A stretch of 25,802 nucleotides of DNA from Desulfobacteraceae bacterium (lineage in GTDB: Bacteria; Desulfobacterota; Desulfobacteria; Desulfobacterales; JAUWMJ01): the NCBI GenBank assembly GCA_030612225.1, contig JAUWOH010000005.1:1-25802 (forward strand), in the 5' to 3' direction. The notes below the pieces were generated by a model that had not been told where the DNA came from, searched no databases, and saw only the letters and a program-made list of their open reading frames with translations. This document shows positions 1 through 6,701 of the stretch, piece by piece (within the stretch, counting starts at the first letter, position 1; each line of letters starts with the position of its first letter). A program made the translations under genes and the position numbers.

Positions 1-910
1 GCATCAGGCTTGCTGCAACAGCTTCCCTTGTGCTCTTGAGCAATTCGGAAATGGCAATAACCCCAAGGAGTGAAGAATCTTTAATCAAGCTGATAAACTG
101 ACCCGCAAGAGGTGGTAATATCCTCCGTAAAGCCTGTGGCAAGATGATATGCCGCATGGACTGCATATATGTCATTCCAAGGGAGCTCGCGGCTTCTATC
201 TGCCCCCGATGTATGGACTGGATACCGGCTCTGACGATTTCCGTGACATATGCTCCCGCAAAGCAGGCCAAAGAGGTGACTCCATACCAGAATGCAGGGA
301 TACGCCCGATTCCGTACGAGGCAAGAAGATCGTTTATCACAGTCCCCAGAACATAATACCAGATAATGATTTGAACGAGGAGCGGTGACCCGCGGATCAA
401 TTCAATGTAGACAATGGTTAACCATTTAAGTGCGGGATTATCCGAGATGCGAAACAACCCTCCGATTATGCCGATCAGGATTCCAAAAATTGTCGCAATT
501 ACACTGAGTTTTATTGTAATCCAGAGACCAACTATTAAAAGACCCGCTTTCCATTCTTTATAACTTGCAAGTATATCTGCTTCAGATATCGAATCTCCTT
601 CTTCGACTTTCACGCTGGATGCAGGAACAGTGAAAATTTCGCTTTCTTCTGTTCCTTTTAGGGTGATTACAGCCTTTTCACCCTTAATTTCGATGGATCT
701 GATTCTTCCGCCGAATTCAGCTACAGTATTAATATCGTCTTCATAAAGGAAATATTGGGGAATCCGATACCACCCCCATATATACTCTACTTGTTGTGTT
801 GCAAGGTAAAACAATCCGATCCCGGTCAATATTATCGCGACAAATACTCCGACCCACAAATTGTAATGAGGTATTTTGTTTAATTGGCTATGATTTTCTG
901 GTTCATTCAT
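1..910 (-). CDS. Polar amino-acid ABC transporter permease with N-terminal extension (partial)
   Basis: Inner-membrane permease of a polar amino-acid (HisM/GlnP-type) ABC importer. The reading frame opens at ATG 910 and stays open for 303 codons to the window edge, so the C-terminus is missing. Residues about 125-303 are the usual permease core, ending with the ATPase-contact EAA loop (EAASSLG at about 239-245, then ILPQALRR). Unlike typical permeases of about 215-230 residues, it has an extra N-terminal part: a hydrophobic helix at about 18-38, then some 75 polar, beta-prone residues (about 45-118) before the core. That segment is probably extracytoplasmic. The binding-protein gene lies just upstream on the same strand, separated by 97 bp that include a hairpin, so the two are probably co-transcribed. 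The amino-acid specificity cannot be read from sequence, and the ATPase gene is not in the window. Confidence 0.9.
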   Translation of the reverse strand, partial: MNEPENHSQLNKIPHYNLWVGVFVAIILTGIGLFYLATQQVEYIWGWYRIPQYFLYEDDINTVAEFGGRIRSIEIKGEKAVITLKGTEESEIFTVPASSVKVEEGDSISEADILASYKEWKAGLLIVGLWITIKLSVIATIFGILIGIIGGLFRISDNPALKWLTIVYIELIRGSPLLVQIIIWYYVLGTVINDLLASYGIGRIPAFWYGVTSLACFAGAYVTEIVRAGIQSIHRGQIEAASSLGMTYMQSMRHIILPQALRRILPPLAGQFISLIKDSSLLGVIAISELLKSTREAVAASLM

Positions 911-946
911 GGTTTTAGTTTTCTTTCCGTCAGATAGTTATAATGA

Positions 947-987
947 AACAGGCCAACCATGTAAATATCAGCCATGATTGACCTGTT
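947..987 (-). promoter_or_regulatory. Intercistronic RNA hairpin between binding-protein and permease genes
   Basis: Two 15-nt arms (947-961 and 973-987) flank an 11-nt loop, 21 bp after the binding-protein stop. Read as minus-strand RNA, all 15 positions pair, two of them as G-U. Read as plus-strand RNA the same two positions are A-C mismatches, so the fold suits the transcribed strand. No U-run follows, so it looks like an mRNA-stabilising or partial-attenuation hairpin that would favour binding protein over permease, a common arrangement in ABC importer operons. The function is inferred. Confidence 0.65.
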
Positions 988-1007
988 AAGTTTATTATAA
1001 TACCTTG

Positions 1008-1835
1008 TTATTTAACATCTTTTTTCCACTCAGAACCGCTGATCCAGTAATTGTAGGTTTTTTCGTAGAACCCGTCACCTCTGGTCTGCCTCAAGAAATT
1101 GTTGAGATAGTTCAAAAAGTCAGGATCACCCTGATTGATTGCCCATGCAAGAGGCTCATATGTAAAAGGTTCATTCAGGAAAACGGTTTTGCCTTTACCC
1201 TGGGCTGCATACATATAACCGCAGAAGGGAAGGTCATATATGAAAGCATCAGCCTTGCCGTTGATGACTTCCATTGCCGCATCGGATTCAGTTTCATAAC
1301 CTTTATATGTAGCATTGGGCAGGTATGTTTTAATAGCCTTTTCACCTGTTGTTCCCACTCTTGATGTAACAAGATATTTTTTCCTGTTTAGATCTTTGTA
1401 GGATTTAACTTTTTTTGCATGTTTTTTGTTCAAAAGAACTGACTGCCCCACAACAATATAGGGGTTAGCAAACGCTACTCTAAGATTTCTTTCCTGGGTA
1501 ATGGTCATACCGCCCATGATAATATCGAATTTATTTGTCACGAGTGCGGGAATAATACCATCCCATGCGGTGTTGACCGGTACGAATTTAACACCCATTG
1601 CCTTGGCCAGCCTTTTTCCAAAATCCATGTCAAAACCGATGTAGGCACCTTTTTTATTAGTCATTTCAAAAGGTACATAACCTGACTCAAATCCGACACG
1701 AAGTTCTCCTCTTTTTAAAATCTTCTGGATTGTCGATTTTGTTGCGAGATTAATATCTGCACCAATTGCAGGCATGCAAATACTAAAAGAAAATAAAATG
1801 CTTACTGCCAACCCAATTACTAAACTTTTTTTCAT
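1008..1835 (-). CDS. Amino-acid ABC transporter substrate-binding protein
   Basis: Periplasmic solute-binding protein (family 3, bacterial extracellular SBP) of 275 residues, the normal family length. A signal peptide is visible: MKK, a hydrophobic core to about residue 20, and a probable signal peptidase I site after AIG at 23-25. The mature protein opens with the typical LKRGELRVGFESGYVPFEM strand. The GGMTITQERNLRVAF segment (about 108-122) carries the conserved Arg that usually grips the amino-acid carboxylate, and AFIYDLP later supplies the Asp that binds the amino group in this family. The start is supported by a strong AAGGAGGAG ribosome-binding site at 1840-1848. It is the promoter-proximal gene of the importer operon whose permease follows at 910. 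The ligand is unknown; polar or charged amino acids are likely. Confidence 0.93.
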   Translation of the reverse strand: MKKSLVIGLAVSILFSFSICMPAIGADINLATKSTIQKILKRGELRVGFESGYVPFEMTNKKGAYIGFDMDFGKRLAKAMGVKFVPVNTAWDGIIPALVTNKFDIIMGGMTITQERNLRVAFANPYIVVGQSVLLNKKHAKKVKSYKDLNRKKYLVTSRVGTTGEKAIKTYLPNATYKGYETESDAAMEVINGKADAFIYDLPFCGYMYAAQGKGKTVFLNEPFTYEPLAWAINQGDPDFLNYLNNFLRQTRGDGFYEKTYNYWISGSEWKKDVK

Positions 1836-2003
1836 TTTTCTCCTCCTTAATTAATGTTGTTTTGTCATATTGCAGCAAAAGCTTTACAGTTCACCCGCAA
1901 ACTAATATGACTTCCCCCCTTTAAAAATGAGAGCATCACCGATTTGTTAAAATGGTTCTCACTTATTAAATTATTTATTTTTTAGCGAAAACCTCGCAAG
2001 CAT

Positions 2004-2077
2004 GTTTCAGGGGTCAGGTTTCAGGTGGCAGTAGTAAGAAGCGAATTAGCTGACACCTGAACACTGAAACCTGAAAC
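2004..2077. repeat. Palindromic heptamer array 1 (TTTCAG type)
   Basis: The left arm has four consecutive 7-bp units at 2004-2031, beginning GTTTCAG, GGGTCAG. The right arm has four 7-bp units at 2050-2077, ending CTGAAAC, CTGAAAC. The arms are inverted copies matching at 23 of 28 positions around an 18-nt loop. The period is exactly 7 within each arm. No coding potential. Confidence 0.75.
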
Positions 2078-2411
2078 CAAAAAGTCTTGGAAAGCCATTA
2101 ACAAACTGGTAATGCACCCTTAAAAATACCGACATGACCATGCGTGTATCACACTCTCAACATTTGGGTATATCTTCCCTTTGAAGGCAGATTATCTCTG
2201 TATGCTTAAACTTAGGGCATCACTTCAACTGGTTTTTGTTTATCCCGCATGTTCACACTACTTTGATTACATTCTCTTTAGCACAATAATTTAAAATCGC
2301 AAGATGTTTTTTCAAAATCGGTATAGAAGCAAGCAGGGATTAATACCTACAACGCAACTTACCAGCATTATTTAGCAACAACTTCTTTTTGTGTCATTCG
2401 ATATTGTTGCT

Positions 2412-2530
2412 GGTTACGTGTTTCGGGTTGCGGGGTATAAAAAATGATTATTTTTTTTAAAACTCGCCTGTCTGCGTGCGATCACGCACAGGCAGGCAAC
2501 CATCAACTCGTAACTCGAAACACTTACGAG
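2412..2530. repeat. Palindromic heptamer array 2 (GTTTCG/GTTGCG type)
   Basis: The left arm, 2412-2438, reads in 7-bp steps as GGTTACG, TGTTTCG, GGTTGCG. The inverted right arm, 2504-2530, contains CAACTCG, TAACTCG. The arms share GTGTTTCG followed by GTT and CG at matching offsets. The interior holds an AT-rich stretch and a copy of the GCCTGTCTGC hairpin module (2466-2500). Confidence 0.65.
2466..2500 (+). repeat. Dispersed hairpin module GCCTGTCTGC, copy 1
   Basis: A 35-bp imperfect palindrome: GCCTGTC pairs with GGCAGGC (one T-G), and TGCGTG pairs with CACGCA around a CGAT loop. It matches the copy at 25576-25610 at 31 of 35 positions, and an inverted copy lies at 21137-21164. It resembles REP-type elements in size and form. 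Confidence 0.75.
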
Positions 2531-2616
2531 ATAGCCAAACAAGCAATTGAAAAGGCACATTATGATTAGCGATAAATATCTTTGTAGAGCTATACACCCT
2601 CTGAGAAACGTTTACC

Positions 2617-2646
2617 TTGACACAAATGTTGATGGAAAGCTATAAA
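2617..2646 (+). promoter_or_regulatory. Sigma-70-type promoter for the phosphofructokinase gene
   Basis: A consensus -35 TTGACA (2617-2622), an 18-nt spacer and a -10 TATAAA (2641-2646) predict a transcript start near 2653. This gives a leader of about 78 nt that carries a G-rich repeat before the ribosome-binding site. The match to consensus is good, but no experiment supports it here. Confidence 0.7.
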
Positions 2647-2682
2647 GGCTGGGAAGCTGGAAGGTTGGGAGGTTGGGGGCTG
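2647..2682 (+). repeat. G-rich 7/8-bp repeat in the predicted phosphofructokinase leader
   Basis: A run of related GCTGGGAA, GCTGGAAG, GTTGGGAG, GTTGGGG units with 7-8 bp steps between the promoter and the start codon. No inverted partner is visible nearby, so this is a single arm. It lies wholly in the predicted 5' untranslated region. Confidence 0.5.
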
Positions 2683-2730
2683 TAAAACCGGGATGGCCAA
2701 AAATCAACATTAAAAAGATGGAGGATATCG

Positions 2731-4818
2731 ATGCCGGTAAAAAAATCTGTAAGCATTGAGAAGCTTTTGGATAATGCTAAAGTTAAGGGTGTAACTGATA
2801 ACATTAACCGGGAAGTAATCGAAAGAAGAGAAAGCATTCCGCCAAAGTGTGGTGTTTTTTTAAAAGATTATACAATGTTAAATGAGGATTTGGACTACAA
2901 TTTTGACATTGGTAAAGAAGCAACTAAAAGCCTTCCAAAGATAATTAAAAATAAGGTTCAAAAGGTTATTGGTATCGATTCTCCTGACGAATCTTTTAAA
3001 AAAGAATACTGCAAAAGGCGCAATATCGGTCTTGTATTTTCCGGCGGGCCAGCCCCTGGAGGACATAACGTTATTGCAGGGCTCTATGATGCAGCAAAAA
3101 AAGCAAATCAAAATTCAAAAATATACGGCTTTTTGCTTGGTCCTGACGGGATAATTGAAAACGAGGCTGTTGAGTTGACCGACGATATTGTGGATACATA
3201 CAGAAACCTGGGCGGTTTTGGTATGATCAAGACAGGCAGAACAAAAATTGATACGGACGAGAAAATGGCACTTTCCAGAGAAACCTGTAAGCAGCTTGAG
3301 CTTGATGCTATAGTCATCGTGGGCGGAGATGATTCAAACACAAATGCTGCATTTCTTGCCCAGGAGATGTTTGAAGACGGTATTCAGGTTATTGGTGTTC
3401 CGAAAACAATTGACGGAGATATCCAGGTAAGAGACGCAGACGGCCAAGTTTTATGTGCCATATCATTTGGCTTTCATACAGCAGCCCGGTCCTTTGCCAA
3501 TTCAATAGGAAACCTGTGTACAGACAGCGGTTCTGATGTCAAATACTGGCACATCTGCAAAGTTATGGGACGGGTAGCAAGTCACCTCGCGCTTGAGGTT
3601 GCCCTCCAGACTCATGCGAATATTACCCTTATCGGAGAGGATCTTGCCGACTATAAGGACAAAGAGAGAATCAAAAGGGCTGAAAAAGAAAACACTGTGG
3701 ATTATACCGCATACGGTATGACACTTCGGCATCTTTCCCGCTTGATATGTAACGGCATTGTCAGGAGAGCGGCTGTGGGTAAAAATCACGGCGTAATAGT
3801 CATCCCCGAAGGCGTACTGGAATTTATAAACGAAATACAGGTTTTTATTATAAAGCTTAGTACAATCATTGCAGAGTATAATAGATCCCATGATACAAAT
3901 TTTCATTCCCACTTTCCTTTGCGTAAGGACAAGCTGAACTACTTAAGAGGGCTTGCCCGACGTTCACGGGAGGATGAATCTTTTACGGTATGGAACACCA
4001 GGGATGATGACCTGTTTAATGTTATCCCGGCATTTTTTCAGGAGGGGCTCCTCACAGAAAGGGACAGTCATGGAAATTTCCAGTTTTCGCAGGTTGAAAC
4101 CGACAAAATTATTATGGGACTGGTTAAGGATTACCTCAATATTTTAAAGGAAAAAGGTGTGTATAAAATAGGAATTAAAAAATCCTATTACAAAAAGGCT
4201 CTTCAAAAAGAAGAGCTTGATCCGGATTCTTTCGGCCCGGTTATCTTTAAGAACTACATCGATGCTGATTTTCTGCTTGTTAAACCATCAATAGTATCCA
4301 TAAAAACTCTTAAAAAGGCTCTTGTAAGGGAATGCATAATAGATAAAGATGAAAAAATTCCTGTTTCGATTGAAAATATTTACAAAAAATCAGTCCCAAA
4401 TTTCAAAACCCAGACTCATTTTTACGGCTATGACGGCAGGGGAAATGATCCAACCCGGTTTGACTGTAATTACACATACAACCTGGGACTGACTGTATTC
4501 AGTTTAATAGCTAACAAAGCCACAGGACAAATGGCTGCCATTAAGAATTTGGATCTTGATTTTTCAAAGTGGGAACCTGTGGGAATACCGATTGCACCTC
4601 TGATGCACCTTGAGGAAAGAAAGGGAAAACTGGCACTGGTATTGGAAAAAAGTATTGTGGATATAAATTCGAATTCTTTCAGAATTGTGAAGGCTTTAAG
4701 AGAAAAATGGCTCGCAGCTGAGCCAGGGGAGGACAACTACAGACGGCCGGGTCCTATACGCTTTACAGGAAAAAGTGAGGAGGACAGACCGATAACTCTT
4801 GAGTTGAATGCTATTTAA
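2731..4818 (+). CDS. Pyrophosphate-dependent 6-phosphofructokinase (long form)
   Basis: Interconverts fructose 6-phosphate and fructose 1,6-bisphosphate using PPi, a reversible glycolytic/gluconeogenic step in the cytoplasm. At 695 residues it belongs to the long, plant-like PPi-PFK group. Visible motifs: the phosphate-binding GGPAPGGHN (105-113); GGDDSN (198-203), where the second Asp replaces the Gly of ATP-dependent enzymes; PKTIDGD (224-230), the PPi-type form of the catalytic loop; and MGRVASHLALE (279-289), which binds fructose 6-phosphate. These residues point to PPi rather than ATP as phosphoryl donor. The start is backed by GGAGG at 2720-2724. The gene has its own promoter and appears monocistronic; the next plus-strand gene is about 270 bp away behind a large palindrome. 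The C-terminal 270 residues, with the GYDGRGNDPTRFD segment, are typical of the long family. Confidence 0.95.
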   Translation: MPVKKSVSIEKLLDNAKVKGVTDNINREVIERRESIPPKCGVFLKDYTMLNEDLDYNFDIGKEATKSLPKIIKNKVQKVIGIDSPDESFKKEYCKRRNIGLVFSGGPAPGGHNVIAGLYDAAKKANQNSKIYGFLLGPDGIIENEAVELTDDIVDTYRNLGGFGMIKTGRTKIDTDEKMALSRETCKQLELDAIVIVGGDDSNTNAAFLAQEMFEDGIQVIGVPKTIDGDIQVRDADGQVLCAISFGFHTAARSFANSIGNLCTDSGSDVKYWHICKVMGRVASHLALEVALQTHANITLIGEDLADYKDKERIKRAEKENTVDYTAYGMTLRHLSRLICNGIVRRAAVGKNHGVIVIPEGVLEFINEIQVFIIKLSTIIAEYNRSHDTNFHSHFPLRKDKLNYLRGLARRSREDESFTVWNTRDDDLFNVIPAFFQEGLLTERDSHGNFQFSQVETDKIIMGLVKDYLNILKEKGVYKIGIKKSYYKKALQKEELDPDSFGPVIFKNYIDADFLLVKPSIVSIKTLKKALVRECIIDKDEKIPVSIENIYKKSVPNFKTQTHFYGYDGRGNDPTRFDCNYTYNLGLTVFSLIANKATGQMAAIKNLDLDFSKWEPVGIPIAPLMHLEERKGKLALVLEKSIVDINSNSFRIVKALREKWLAAEPGEDNYRRPGPIRFTGKSEEDRPITLELNAI

Positions 4819-4821
4819 CTG

Positions 4822-4975
4822 AGGGGTCGGGGAGTTTTTCAGTCTCCGCTATGTTCGTATGAGGGAAAGCCCTATCGCTCGGGCGATAGGGCTTTCCCTC
4901 ATACGAACCGCTGAATATCAATAAAGCGCTAACAGTTTACCAAAATGGCCTTTGGGGAAAAACTCCCCGACCCCT
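4822..4975. repeat. Nested perfect palindrome (outer 19-bp arms, inner 26-bp stem)
   Basis: The outer arms 4822-4840 and 4957-4975 are perfect inverted copies containing GGGGTCGGGGAG. Inside them lies a perfect 26-bp stem, 4853-4878 with 4883-4908, closed by a TCGG loop. The element starts three bases after the phosphofructokinase stop. The long stem could stop or stabilise transcripts, but no T-run follows it. The architecture resembles a small non-autonomous mobile element (MITE-like); its origin is not proven. Confidence 0.8.
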
Positions 4976-5091
4976 TATTTAACTTACGGTATTGTCTTTT
5001 GTCCGGTAATCAAGACGCTATTCATGTTTTCCATAGCATTTTTTGTAACCATATTCCTTTTTTGTCTGACCATTGCAAGCGGAGCGAATGA

Positions 5092-5850
5092 ATGTTCACA
5101 AGAGCCATTGTAAGAAAGCCTGGAAAAAACATTGCAGAGGGTATTACCACGGCCAACCTGGAACAACCTGACTATGACAAAGCCATTGACCAGTTTGGTG
5201 CCTATATCAAAACCCTTAAATCTTTTGGTCTGACCGTGGACGTTATCGAGTCATCCCCTGTTTATCCGGATGCACATTTTGTTGAAGATACAGCGGTTGT
5301 GACACCGGATATTGCGGTAATAACCAACCCGGGTGCTGCAGCAAGAAACGGAGAACAGCTCGATATCGAACCTGTTTTGAAAAAGTATAGAAATATCGCT
5401 CACATCAAAAACCCCGGGACCGTAGATGGGGGCGATGTGCTGATGGTTGGCAACCATTTTTTCATCGGTATCTCGGACAGAACCAACGAAAAAGGAGCCC
5501 AACAGCTTGGCAACATCCTGGCATCATACCGAAATACATGGACGACAATTCCTGTTGATGTAGGACTTCATTTCAAATCAAGCGTGAATTATGTCGGTAA
5601 AAACACCTTGTTGGTAACACCGGATTTCGCCGACCATCCGGCACTGGCTTCCTATGAAAAAATCATGGTAGGATCAGGCGAAGACTATGCCGGCAATACC
5701 TTGCTAATCAACAACAAACTGATTGTTCCAAAAGGCTTTCCCGAAACCAGAAAAAAACTTGAAAGGCTTAAACTGGACATCGTTGAACTGGACATGAGCG
5801 AGTTCAGAAAAATGGATGGGGGGTTGACCTGTCTTTCCATCCGGTTTTAG
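5092..5850 (+). CDS. Dimethylarginine dimethylaminohydrolase (DDAH)-family hydrolase
   Basis: A pentein-fold, cysteine-dependent hydrolase of 252 residues, matching single-domain bacterial DDAH (about 254). DDAH hydrolyses N-omega-methylated arginines to citrulline and methylamines; close relatives act on arginine or other guanidines or ureido compounds, so the substrate is not certain. Active-site features in order: FVEDT (63-67) with the substrate-binding acids, GTVDGGDVL (109-117), LHFKSSVNYVG with catalytic His160, and the C-terminal GGLTCLS with nucleophile Cys247. The start ATG has a GGAG at 5081-5084. The gene stands alone: a palindrome lies upstream, and the convergent CBS-ACT gene lies downstream beyond another repeat element. 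No partner gene clarifies the role; degradation of methylarginines or arginine is the plausible reading. Confidence 0.85.
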   Translation: MFTRAIVRKPGKNIAEGITTANLEQPDYDKAIDQFGAYIKTLKSFGLTVDVIESSPVYPDAHFVEDTAVVTPDIAVITNPGAAARNGEQLDIEPVLKKYRNIAHIKNPGTVDGGDVLMVGNHFFIGISDRTNEKGAQQLGNILASYRNTWTTIPVDVGLHFKSSVNYVGKNTLLVTPDFADHPALASYEKIMVGSGEDYAGNTLLINNKLIVPKGFPETRKKLERLKLDIVELDMSEFRKMDGGLTCLSIRF

Positions 5851-5917
5851 CCGAAATTTCTTTTATTTATTGAGCTTTGACAAAAGGCGTGTAATACTTT
5901 GGGACTATAACATATTT

Positions 5918-6069
5918 GATGAATTCGTAAAAAGTCGAATTCATCAGGTTTTAGGTGTTAAGTTTTAGGTTTTAAGTTAATGATATTATCTGTTTTAACA
6001 GAGACTTAAAACTTAAATCCTAAAACTTAAAACGTTTCGTAAAAAGTGGTTTTTTACTTTTTACGAAAC
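5918..6069. repeat. Composite palindromic element with heptamer arms (TTTTAAG type)
   Basis: Three nested parts lie between two convergent genes. First, a 10-bp stem (5918-5927 with 5936-5945) encloses TAAAAAGT. Second, four 7-bp units (5948-5975, such as GTTTTAG, GTGTTAA) are mirrored by four units at 6005-6032 (such as CTTAAAA, CCTAAAA), with 23 of 28 positions inverted-complementary. Third, a perfect 14-bp stem GTTTCGTAAAAAGT (6034-6047) pairs with 6056-6069. It may act as a bidirectional terminator region, but there are no clean U-runs. Confidence 0.7.
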
Positions 6070-6077
6070 CATCGAGG

Positions 6078-6683
6078 TTAATCCATGGCATCCGGCACTT
6101 CAAAACCGCTGTCTTCAAGAGCTTTTTTTATAATATCCGTTTTGCAGACAGAAAGCCTAAAATAGTATATTCGTTTGCTTGTTTGCTGAGCCGCCATCCC
6201 AACATTAATTATATCTCCGCCATTGTCATTGATAATCTGCAAGGCCTTTCTGAATAATCCGGGTTCATCTTTTACCTCAACATCTATACGTGAACTTGCG
6301 GTAAGAATGCCCATCATATCGATAAAAGTCCGAAGTATATCCGATTCAGTTATTATGCCTACAAGCTTATTTTTTTTAACTACCGGGATGCCGCCTATCT
6401 TGTGCTTGTAAATAAGCTGTGCCGCGATCTCTATATCACTATCAGGATCTACGGTTATCGGTTTTTTTATCATTAGATCTGTCAAAGTAAGGTCTCCCAC
6501 CATGGCAGGGATAAGGCCCTGTTTTAAATCAGCAAGTGTTAGAAAACCCTTCAGTATCTTTTTTTGTGAAACAACAGGCAGGTGCCGAATGGAGTTTACT
6601 TTCATAAGTTCAATAGCATCACTGACAGAAGCTTTTTCCGTGATAGTGATCGGGTCCGGAATCATTAAGGCATTGATTTTCAT
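6078..6683 (-). CDS. CBS-domain pair plus ACT domain protein (AcuB-like)
   Basis: A small regulatory protein of 201 residues. Two CBS repeats span about 1-55 (MIPDPITITEKASVSDAIELM, then RHLPVV) and about 70-128 (MIKKPITVDPDSDIEIAA, then GGIPVV and GIITESDILR). An ACT-like domain (about 132-195) begins VEVKDEPGLFRKALQII. CBS pairs usually bind adenine nucleotides and ACT domains usually bind amino acids, so it is probably a ligand sensor; the AcuB name comes from Bacillus acetoin utilisation and should not be taken as function here. It starts 18 bp after the ahbD stop with AAGGA upstream, so it is likely the last gene of the haem run. A link to haem biosynthesis is only suggested by position. 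Confidence 0.85.
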   Translation of the reverse strand: MKINALMIPDPITITEKASVSDAIELMKVNSIRHLPVVSQKKILKGFLTLADLKQGLIPAMVGDLTLTDLMIKKPITVDPDSDIEIAAQLIYKHKIGGIPVVKKNKLVGIITESDILRTFIDMMGILTASSRIDVEVKDEPGLFRKALQIINDNGGDIINVGMAAQQTSKRIYYFRLSVCKTDIIKKALEDSGFEVPDAMD

Positions 6684-6701
6684 AACGCGATATCCTTGGT
6701 T

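Larger units (their letters stand above)
1836..2616. other. Long gene-free spacer with repeats
   Basis: There is no convincing reading frame or RNA gene here. The spacer separates two divergent transcripts and holds two palindromic heptamer arrays (2004-2077 and 2412-2530), one dispersed hairpin module (2466-2500) and AT-rich sequence with no other visible signal. A short AGCAACAA/TTGTTGCT stem lies near 2370-2412. Confidence 0.6.

Noticed and set aside
1005..1364. Plus-strand frame of 119 codons
   Set aside because: It lies antisense to the binding-protein gene, which has a signal peptide, family motifs and a strong ribosome-binding site.
4853..4908. Ordinary rho-independent terminator
   Set aside because: The stem is 26 bp and perfect but no T-run follows on either strand, and it is nested in a second perfect inverted repeat.
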